From the NCBI GenBank assembly GCA_035222895.1, contig JAVYIG010000166.1, positions 124,001 to 188,000 of the forward strand: a stretch of 64,000 nucleotides of DNA, in the 5' to 3' direction. Within the stretch, counting starts at the first letter, position 1, and each line of letters starts with the position of its first letter. Under the pieces are notes generated by a model that worked only from the letters and a program-made list of their open reading frames with translations, was not told the origin of the DNA and did not search any database. This document shows, in pieces, positions 12,801 to 24,800 of the stretch. A program made the position numbers and the translations under genes. This DNA comes from Strongylocentrotus droebachiensis. Taxonomy: Eukaryota > Echinodermata > Echinoidea > Camarodonta > Strongylocentrotidae.

Positions 12801-15800
12801 TGGGGTCACAAGGTCAAAGGTCTCAGGTCGCAGGGCTCATTATGTATGCAAAAACAGCTCGTGATCGCATTATCTGAAGAACCGATTGATGGATTCCTGC
12901 CAAACTTAGGTCATTATGTTACCTGCAGAGCTGATGAACTGATTAGATTTTGGGGTCACGAGGTCAAAGGTCAATGGCTCATTATGTATGCAAAAATAAC
13001 TTGTGAACGCATTCTCATTAGAACTGACAGATGGATTACTATTTAATTCAGGACATCTTGCAGAGCCAATGAACTGAGTAGATTTTAGGGTCATGAGGTC
13101 AAAGATCAAAGGGTCATATATATGAGAAATTGCTTGTAATCACGATATTCTGAGAACCTGTTAAGGATTACAATTGAACTTGAATTTGAAAAATTTCTTC
13201 TGTTTTGGTTTGTAAAATTGCTCTATGACGGAGGCATCATTTTCGACTGCGCGCAGTCGAAGTTCCATCTAGTTTAGTTTAGTTATCTTATTTTTCTGAT
13301 GAGCAAATTTATATTTTTAGTAATAAAGTGGTGAAGTGTGACGTCATCAAAAATTTATTTTTGGAATTTCTCATTTTGATGCCTCCACTACAAAGTAGCC
13401 GGAGGCATTATGTTTTCTGGTTGTCCGTACGTCCCGTTCTCGTGATCACGTTTTCTCAAGAACCAATTGATGTATTCCCTCCAAACTTGGATCATGTATG
13501 TATCTTACAGAGCCAATGAACTGACTAGATTTTGGGGTCACAAGGTTGAAGTTCAAAGGTCACAGGGCTCATTATGTATACAAAAATAGCTTGTGATCGC
13601 GTTATCTCAAGTACCGGTCAATAGATTCCTGCCAAACTTGGGTTTTGTATGTATTTTACAGAGCCAATGAACTGAGTAGATTTTGGGGTCACAAGGTTGA
13701 AGGTCAAGGTCACAGGGCTCATTATGTATGCAAAAATAGCTTGTGATCGCGTCATCTCAAGGACCGATCGATGGATTCCTGCCAAACTTGGGTCATGTAT
13801 GTATCTTGCAGAGCCAATGAACTGACTAGATTTTGGGGTCACAAGGTTGAAGTTCAAAGGTCACAGGGCTCATTATGTATACAAAAATAGCTTGTGATCG
13901 CGTTATCTCAAGAACCGGTTGATGGATTCCTACCAAACTCAGGTCATGTATGTATCTTAAAGAGCCAATGAGCTGATTGGATTTTGGGGTCATGAGGTTG
14001 AAGGTCAAAGGTCACAGGGCTCATTATGTTTTCAAAAATAGCTTGTGATCGCGTTATCTCAAGAACCGATCGATGGATTCCTGCCAAACTTGGGTCATGT
14101 ATGTATCTTGCAGAGCCAATGAACTGATGAGATTTTGGGATCACTAGGTCAAAGGTCACAGGGCTCATTTTGAATTGACTTTTTGAATATTGTCTAATTA
14201 TCCTTCTCCATCCTACTGTGTGACATAGGTTGGTCCGTCCGGAGCTGGTAAAAGTACAATCATCAGACTTTTGTTCAGGTTCTATGAGGTACATGGTGGT
14301 CATATCAGATTAGATGGCCAGGACATCAGTAAGGTAAGATCTTAATCCTAATCTTAATCCTATGGGTAAAGCATTTGAATCTTGAAGGAATTGTACTTTT
14401 TCACTAATGCTAAATTGTTACGATTGTATACATTCGGGTGTCATGCAGCTCCATTTTGTATCATGCAGGAATGTAATAGCTTACCCTCCACTGGGCTGGA
14501 AACTGGAGACAAGTTTGTATTAACCTTTGATCTTGATTAATGGGATTATTAAAACCGAACTCCTCACTCTTTATCAATAATTATTATCTGTTTAGCATTC
14601 CAAAAATTTCTGTTATATTGTAATTGACTGATTTTTTTTATATCTTTTTTTTGATGAGCGGGAATTTCAAAACCCTCTTTGCCATTTAATATTATTGTAC
14701 TCCGAAATGACGTTATTGCTATTAAGCATCATCTCAGAGTCTGCTTTAACATGCATACATTTTCTCCTCCGTACAACAAATCTCTTTGTTTTGCAAAACT
14801 CCTGTGTCAATCACAGAATCCATTGTTATAGACTGAACTAGTTTTGATGAGCGGGAATGTCAAATCCCTCTTTGCCATTTAATAATCGTACTCCGATTGT
14901 CATTATTGTTATCAAGCATTTTGTTTCTTCCCAGCCCCTCTATTTTGCGTGTCAAAATTACACCCTTTACTCGGGCGGTCGGGCTCCGCTCTGTTGCTCC
15001 TAAGCAATTATTGTAACTGTGACCAAGATGGGTCTTATTGTATTTTCATTTGTATTATATTTTGAAGTTACCCGCACACTTGCACTTCGTACACACACAA
15101 ACGCACCAGCATCACACATGCAGTTGTTCATCCTCCAAATTTTCGGTACTTTACATAATACGTATCGTTAAATGAATTCGCACGCGCACACTCCCGATAT
15201 TCTTGTCGACGATATAAACGAGAGCAAATACTACACACCCCAAGAATTCAAAAATTCATTTTCTTACAAACCAGACAATATTTCACTTTTACATATAAAC
15301 TCCAGAAGTCTGAACAAAAATTTTGAATACGTTGAAAACCTTTTACACTCTTTAAATAATTTTGCATTTTCCGTCATTGGTATAAGTGAGACATGGTTAC
15401 ATCAGAATTCTCCAGATATGTTCAATTTGCCTAATTATAAGTTGATTAGGGCGGACCGCAAAGGAAGAAGAGGTGGCGGTGTTGCGTTTTATATTACACA
15501 AAACATAAACCTCAAAATCCGTTCAGATATTAAACTAACACAAGCAGAATCTTTATTTATCGAAATTAATAATTCAAACACCAAAAATGTCATCATAGGT
15601 TTGATTTATAGACCCCCTGATTCTAATTGTGATTTATTCTGTGACGAACTGGATTTTCATCTTCATAAAATAGGGGATGAAAATAAACACAATTTTATCC
15701 TTGGTGACTTTAACATCAACTTCTCACCCTCATCTGATAACAGTAACTCAACCAATTGTATGCAGTTGATGCATTCATACGGCTTTTTTTCGATTATAAA

Positions 15801-18800
15801 TAAACCCACCAGAATAAATCCACATTCATCAACTCAGATTGACAATATTTTTTCAAACATACATAACAACAAAACCATCGGTGGAATATTGTGTTCTGAA
15901 GTGTCGGATCACCTACCCATATTTTTAACTTGTGAATGCAAACTATCTGGCCGTAAATCATTTGATGAGCTATTATATCACAAAGAATCCAAACGTAATA
16001 TAGAATTGCTGAAACAGGATTTATTTTTCGAGGGATGGGCTGAGGTATATAGTGTAAATGATGTCAATACTGCATATAAACATTTTAGTAACAAATTGCA
16101 ATATTATTATGAAAAGAATATTCCTTTAGGCAAAATGAGTAATAAGCGAAATAAACCCAGGAATCCTTGGATAACAAAAGGTTTATTGAAATCAATACAA
16201 ACACGCAATCGCCTCTACAAATCACATTTACACAATCCAACTGACACTAACCTAAACACATATAAAATTTATCGAAACAAATTAACAAAACTTATCCGTA
16301 CATCCCGTAGATCGCATTTTTCTAATAAAATAAAAAAGGCCAGTTCAAACACAACTGCAACTTGGAAAATTATCAAAGAGGTAATGGGAAAAAAAACAAA
16401 TCCCCCACCCACGGATAATATCACATTAAATGGCACTAAAATACATGATCCTAGTCTTCATGCAAATTCATTTAACTCATTTTTTACGAATATCGGCCCT
16501 GAACTCGCCAGCAAAATTAATAGAACTCACGCTCACTTTAAAGACTATCTTTCCAATCAAAACCAAGAGTCTCTCTTTTTAAATCCGACAAATCCTAGCG
16601 AAATTATTAACATTACCCAATCTCTTAACAACTCAAAATCGCACGGTTTTGATAAAATAAGTATGTCTCTCCTAAAAGAAATAATGTATCCACTTGCAAA
16701 GCCTTTAACTCACATATTTAATCACTCGTTATCGCAAGGTGTTTTCCCTGATCTATTAAAACTAGCTAAAGTCAACCCCATTCTCAAAAAAGATGATCCT
16801 CAAGAAATAAGTAACTATCGTCCAATTTCCCTACTTCCAAGTATATCCAAAGTCTTAGAAAAGATCGTTCATAATAGGCTACACAAATTTATCACTAAAC
16901 ACAAAATACTCAATTCAAATCAATATGGCTTCAGAAAAAATTACTCAACTGACTTAGCATTAATTCAAATTTATGACAAAATTACAAGTGCCATAGCTAA
17001 TAAAGAGCATGTTATAGGTATATTCTGTGACTTGAGTAAAGCATTTGATACGCTCAATCACGCTATTCTACTCTCCAAACTCAGTCATTATGGAATTCGG
17101 GGTCAGCCACTCTTATGGTTTAAAGATTATTTAACAAACAGAAGACAATATGTTACATTTAATAATTATGATTCTGATCCTCTTTTAATTCAATGCGGTG
17201 TTCCTCAAGGCTCCATCTTAGGTCCACTGTTATTTCTTCTTTATGTAAATGATATTATCAATACATCCCCCCTTCTTTCTTTTATCTTATTTGCCGATGA
17301 TACAAATATCTTTTATTCCCATAAAGATCTTAATATGTTAAACAATACTTTGAATTATGAAATTAACAAAGTATCCGATTGGTTTAAATCCAATAAACTT
17401 TCACTTAATACAAAAAAGACTCATTTCATGTATTTTAAACATCATTCTCATAATACAGAAACACCTATATATATTAAAATCGATGGTATGCTACTAGAGA
17501 AGAAAACTAATTCCAAGTTTTTGGGTGTCCTTATAGATGAAGCCTTGACTTGGAATGATCATTTACACCAAGTTACAATGTGCATTTCCAAAAGTATTGG
17601 AATAATCTCCAAGTTAAAGTTTCTTCTACCCCATGCAACCTTATTCCTACTATATAATTCGCTAGTTCTCCCGTATATAACATATTGTAATAGTGTATGG
17701 GCAAATTGTGGTTCGACAAAAATTAATTCTATTTTCAAACTGCAAAAGAAAGCCATACGTATTTGTACAGGTTCGCATTTCTTAGCTCACACTGATCCTT
17801 TATTCTATAAACTTAAAACACTAAAAATTTTCGATCTGAACACTACTCAAGTAGCAGTTATTATGTTTAAGTACATTAATAATCTGCTTCCACCATCCTT
17901 TGATAACATGTTTAGGTTTAATAATTCCGTTCATTCATACTCTACTCGCATATCTGGAAACTTCCATCTTACAAACCCCAAATTATCAATAACACACAAA
18001 TCTGTTAGACATTCTGGCCCGGACATTTGGAATGATTTACCCGACAACATAAAGTCTTGTTCAACCATCTACTCCTTAAAAGCTACACTTAAACGACAAA
18101 TAATACAATCATATGCTCCCCTCTCTTTAAATTAGTATAACAAAACCGTGACTTATTTATTCTTTATCATGCAACTGCTCACTGCACCTGCACTTGCACC
18201 GCACCCTCTTGGTCACTCAGTTTTTTCGAAGAGAGTTATGTCGCCAATTCTTTTACGAGGCCGCCATCCATTTCCAGCCTAACCGCTCACGATGGTGGTC
18301 TCCTGCGTTCCAAATTACCTCTCTAATTTATTGAAAATATTTCATATTTCTTATGTTATTGTATGCTTCGTACATGTTTATTGAATTATATAATTGTACA
18401 TGATTTTTCATTTAATTACTTTTGTAAACATTGTATTCATTGTATTTGTTATTGTTCGAAATTTTGTACTTTGACTTTGAATTTGTATATTTTTGAACGC
18501 AGAAATAAAATCAATCAAACAAAACAAACAAAAAATCCTAATCTAAGTCCTGAGAGGACCCAGGGGGAGAGGGGGGGGGGGGGGGGGTTGGGGTCGGTGA
18601 CTGTGAGTAAAGTGTACAGTCATTAGACTACTCTTCAGGTTCAATGTGGTTCAGGGTGGTCATATCAGATATGATGGCCTTGATATCATTGAGGTAAGAT
18701 CTTAATCCTAATCTTAATCCTAATCTAAGTCATGGAAGACCCAGTGGGAGAGGGGGATTGGGGTTGGCGATTGTGAGTAAAGTGTACAGTCATCCGACTA

Positions 18801-21800
18801 CTCTTCAGGTACAATGTGGTTCAGGATGGTCATATCAGATTAGATGTCCTGAACATCAGTAAGGTAAGATCTTAATCCTAATCTAAGTCCTGGAAGACCC
18901 AGGGGGAGAGAGTGTGATTGGGGTTGGAGACTCTAAGATTGGGATTTGTAACGTGTACAACCATGTGATCTTGTTATTTATTATTTATATCAGGGGACTA
19001 TTGCTAACAAGTTTTTCAAACTTCCTTTTTAGTCTCCAATTTCTTCATGATTTCCAGAATTGTAAGATTATGATTGTTCCATGTTACTTTTGTATATATT
19101 ATATGTTATGGTTTTATGATTGAAATAAATGGTGAATTGAATTGAATTGAATTGTTAATAAAGAGTACAATCTCTTCAGGTTATATAGGTTTTGCGAGGT
19201 ACATGGGGGTTACATCATTAGTAAAGAATTATTCACCCGGTGTATATATGATGTTGCTGCCCATAACGCTTTGGCCTGACAACATTTTTGCAACATTTCA
19301 TCTGACGTATAATTTATATCTGCAGGTAGCACAGAGTTCCCTGAGGAAAGTTATAGGTGTGGTGCCACAAGACACAGTTCTTTTCAATAATGATATCAGG
19401 TTAGTATGATTTTGCCATTATATATGCGTGGACACAAATATGTGATTATCTACCACAAAACCACCAGAAAGTCGCATAGTGTGGTTTCAGTTAGAGCCCA
19501 ATAAAGGCGCACATGATCAGTGCGGTCAAACTTTAGTTTTCAGCATTTTCTGAAAGAGTATACCAGTACTTTTTTTCTATGTAATTTCAAAATTAAGAGG
19601 CATTAAACAATCCCAAAGTGATATTTTGACAGTATTTTATAGACGTATGATTTTCTGATTTTGAGTTTGATGTACTAGTTTTTATTCATTGACAACCTTT
19701 GCTGCTGGTGTCATTTTGATCTGCAATAACTTGTAAACAGAGTACCAAGCTATTCCATTGATTCCTGGGACCTGTTTCACAAACCCTTTTTTCAATGACA
19801 AATTACAAAAATCAGTGACAAATCTGTTGATAACCAATCAGAAGCAAGGATTTCAGTAGCTTATAACAAAAACTGTCATTTGTCACTGGTGACATGTTTT
19901 GTGAAACGCCCCCCTGGAAGAAATAAAGAACAGGATGTGCTGAAATCTGAGGATCCCCTCTCAGAAATTCTTATAAATTTTTAATCTTCCTTTTGTCGCC
20001 TTGCACAATACCTTGGGAGTTAGATTGCTTAAAGGCCATCTGTACTAGTTTGGCTAGGAGGGATTAGACCACCCGGGAAGGTCACTGACAGGTGGCTATC
20101 TCATCAACTCAGCTCTCAATTAACATAAGAAAAAGAGGATCATGGGGAACCAATGGTCACCGATTAGGCATTGTTTTCTACATAGAGGGAGCAAGTAGCT
20201 ACAAGTAATACAGTGGGCCTTTAAACAGACTTACTGTAAGCACCTTTTTCTCTAGAGTAATATTCTATGGGACTAGACATTCTTCTCTTTTTTAATTGAG
20301 TTACGAGCATCCAGTTGTGTTTAAAGCTGAGAATCTCCTCTATCAGAATATCCCCAAAGTCTTTTCTGGCGACTTCTTCAGTTGTTTTGTGACCGTGCTG
20401 GGTCACATATGCCTTCACACTGAGTGGTCATATAGTAGTTACACTCTCCAGTGAATGGAGATGGTGCACATTTTGTGAACACTCGCAGTCTAGTGCACAG
20501 TATTAAGTCTGTCACACTCAAAACATACGCTCCCTTCATCCAAAAGTGAGAATCAGGATGTGAATTTTGTTCATTTTTCAAAAAAGAAAGAAAGAAAAAT
20601 GATTCCAAATATATATTTTTTTGAATGACATATTACAAATCATTTAGAGGTTTGATGAGTTTTCACATATTCTTAATGTAACAAAACCATTCAAGAGATG
20701 AAGAAAAAAAATCACAGCGAATATCATTTTCCCTACTTTTCCTTATACTGCAAACTGTGACTCAGTCCCGGTTTAGCTAGAAAGGTGTTATTTGTAGTAA
20801 CATCCTTAAATGATTATAAAACTTCATTGTGGTTTTCTGAATAAAAAAATTGTAATGTTTTTCGCTGCTCCCACTCCAGGTATAATATCGGGTATGGCAA
20901 AACACAATGTTCAACAGAAGAGGTGGAGGAAGCAGCGAGAGCAGCCGACATACATACACGGATCGAGTCTTTCCCTGAAGGTGAGCAGAGCTAGGTTTAT
21001 GACTTTGTTTATGTTTCAGTACAAGGTTAGATTCATTTATAATCATGCATGAAGTCTGAAATCTGTCAGGTGTACGGAATTAACTGCAGAGCTCTCGAGT
21101 TTACCTCTAGAGTTTATTTCAAAATGCAAAAATTCCAGTACTCTATTTTGTCTTTGAGCACACGTCTTCTGTTGATGTTTGTTAGGTTATAATACTGTGG
21201 TAGGTGACAGAAAATATATTTTCGCCTTGATACTTTCCAAAACTGTTCACAATACACAATAATTTTGATATTTATGCTTCTTAGTCATCCTTTTTTTATA
21301 ACCTCTAGTGTTCATTTCAAAGTGCAAAACTCCACTACTCACTGTTGTATTTGAACACACGCTTTCTGTTGATGTTTGTTAGGTTATAATACTGTGGTAG
21401 GTCAGAGAAAACATCTTTTGGTTTTGATGCTTCCAAAACTTTGTACAATACATAATAATTCTTATATTTATGCTTCTTAGTCATCCTTTTTTAAAGCCTG
21501 TCTGCACTAGTTTGGCCAGGGTGGTTATCTCATCAAATCAGCTCTCAATTAATATAAGAAAAATTAGGCATTGTTTGCTATATAGAGGGCGCAAGTAGCT
21601 ATAAGTAGTGCAGTGGGGCTTTGATGTTTTATATGAACACACGTCTTCCGTTGATGCTTTTTCAGGTTATGGTACTGTTGTAGGGGAGAGGGGATTGAAG
21701 CTGAGTGGTGGAGAGAAACAACGAGTAGCCATCGCCAGGACCATCCTGAAAGCACCAGATTTTGTTTTACTTGATGAGGTAAGCATATGATCCATGTGGT

Positions 21801-24800
21801 ATCGTTATTATTATAAAAACGTGCTCAAGAACGTACAAATCCAGAAGGTACAGAACCAGAAGGTATAGGACCATACTGAAAGCTCCAGATTGTGTTTTTC
21901 TTGATGAGGTAAGCGTATAATCGATGTGGTCTCCTTATTGTCATAAAAATGTGTTCAAGAACGTGCAAATCTAATTTATCATCTGACATCGCTTGCTTGT
22001 GCAGTCTTCTCTCCTACAAATGGAAATAATAAAGTTAAATACATGTACTGTATATGGCTAAGAATCATTCACAAAGGCATGGTACAGAGTCAAGACGCAA
22101 TGAATGCGCATCGGTCACATATAGCAAGAATGTTGGGTGGGCATATTGAGAGGCACATTACAACTCGTCTTGTATTTGATTTTTTTTTCCCGAGCATTTG
22201 ATAAACCTACTGAAATCTGTCTCTTGGTCTGAATCGTTGAATACTCAGACCACGCAGAGATGCCAACCCTCCCGATTTTATCGGGAGGCTCCCGATAATT
22301 CACCCCAACTCCCGACCTTACGATCATCATCCTTATCCTCCCGATTTATTTAAAAAAAAAAAAAAAATGATTTTTTTTTTTTTTTTTTTTTTTTTTATTT
22401 ATTTATTTTTTTTTAAATTTTTTTTTTAATTTTTTAAATTTTTTATTATGATTTTTTTGGAGGGTGCTTATCAGTATATATATATCTGTGAATTGAATGA
22501 GAAATATCATCTGCTAACTTAAGCATGTAGTAATTCCACTATGTTAAAAGACAAATTAAAAGTAGCGAAAGATTGTTTCAGCATATGGATCGCCGTAACC
22601 AATGCGTGGATATTGCCACAGAATCCAAATGGCGGAAGATCAGCAAAATAAGACCGAGAAATGGTCTCGGAAGTATAAGACCGAATACAGTATCAAGTAC
22701 CTGTGTAATCGGAAGTCTGAAAGGAATTCATCATGCATTTTGTACAATTTTTATGTTATTTAAAAAAAAAGGGGGAATTATTTAACTAAATACACATGTA
22801 AAATGCTCCAAAATAAGGCTCAGATTGCACCAGAGAGCATCTAGAACCCCAGAGCTTCCAGGGCCCTAAGGCAGGCCCTGGACCCCGGCCGCATGTGTCG
22901 GCGCTACGCGCTCGAGATGTGCGCTACGCGCACATTAATTGGTGTCGATTACAAATCCTCCCTATTTCTGATTTCCAAAAGTTGGCATCTCTGGACCACG
23001 TCATTTTGACTGTGGTCTGCAGAAAATGTTTCAAAATCAATTCACATCATTCAAGCTTCGAATTTGGTGTAAAAGGGAGAGGATCATCAGTTTTACTATG
23101 TGCAGAAGGCCCTTATTCGCTGACACTAGACATGGTGGAAATGTATTTCAAATGCCTTAATATTCTAAATATGGCATGCAACATTGTAAACATCGGGAAA
23201 GATTTTTATGCCAGGTGTTTGTGTAGTCCCATATACATCCTTCTGTGTATAGTCCTTGTACACACTACCAAGACTTGGCCAAATTTCTTATCATTTTATA
23301 GATTCCAGAACCTTGCAATACACACAAATACTTCTATGCTTGATGATCAACAATTTCTAATCGATTCCACACCGTTTCTTTCACAATGCAATCGCATGAC
23401 CAGAACTCAACTTTATCTGTAACAATCGTCAGTTTTTTAAAGGTGCTTCTGTTTCTGACACTCACTCTAATATCTAAATTGTACATTCTCTTACAGGCCA
23501 CTTCAGCCTTGGACACCAAGACAGAACGTAACATCCAAGCATCATTAGCAAACATCTGTCAAGGCAGGACAACCATCGTTGTTGCTCATCGTCTGTCCAC
23601 CATCATCAACGCCGATCAAATATTGGTGCTGCAGGACGGCATCGTCGTAGAAAAAGGAAGGTGGGTAAAATTGACCACTGACCACTCCATTATAATACAG
23701 TGCGTCCTAGAAAAAACAAAACGAGAATTTTGATGTTTTTCATAACTTAATCACAATTATATAATTAATAAATGACATGTATTTGTAAAGCTTAAATCCT
23801 TCACTTTCATTTGATGCAGTCCATACGATGCATTCAATTCAATTCAATTCAAAGTTTATTCAACACTCTTCATAAAAACATTTAAAACATACAAATACAG
23901 AATGGAGTTATACAAAAAAACAAGAAAGTGATAACAAATACAATGGCAATTTATAAGAGCATTTGGGATAGGCAGAAAGGAGGGATTCCCTATATAAAAG
24001 CCTACCCCTAAAAACACACATACAGGAACACAAGAACAAAAGAACAAAAAAAAAAGAACATACTAAAATTTACTATCCTGCATGAGTGATCAAAAACAAT
24101 TTGAAGAAAGGAAACCAAAAAGTAATTTAGCAAAGATATCTCAATTTCCAAAGAGAAAATCACATTTCTAGAAAGTTCATTTCTGCCCTTTCATATGAAG
24201 AAAGGAAACCAAAAATTCATTTAGCAACGATATCTCAATTTCCAAAGAGAGAATCACATTTCTAGAAAGTTCATTTTCTGCCCTTTCATATGACACCTCA
24301 GTCATATGTGTCATTCATTAATTATAATCGTGATTAAGTTATGATAAACATCTATAATTCTCGGTTTTGTTTTTTCCGGGATGCACTGTAGTGTCCTTTG
24401 GCAAGACATTATTCTGGCTTTGTCGCTCTTCACCCAGGTAATGAGAGTGGGTTACCAATAAGAAGAAGTTAATTGAATGCTTGAGAGCCTTATCAGAGTA
24501 GCTCGGCTCAGCTCAGCTTCAGCAACCAAAGCTAGAGAGCTTTCAAAAATATGATGAAAATTGTGTTTTTTCTATTTCATCCTGTGTTTGGCAAAGTGGT
24601 GTGAATGGGTCCATGGACAATGACTGCGTATTTCCTGAAAAAGACTTTTCAAAGTTTAAACTGTTTTTTGTTTAACTTCAATCAGTAATCAAAACATAAA
24701 AGTTAGAAAACTGTCCTAAATTTAATATCTTTTTAATATTTTGTTAGTGCTCAGGAAAAAGGCAAGAATAGATGCATGAGCTGATGTAAATTTTGAGAAA

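Noticed and set aside
12465..14175. CRISPR-like regular repeats
   Set aside because: Units are 150 bp long and nearly continuous with no unique spacers, in an intron of an animal gene.
22573..22785. 70-codon frame inside the hAT-like element
   Set aside because: No similarity to a transposase and no conserved motifs; treated as chance.
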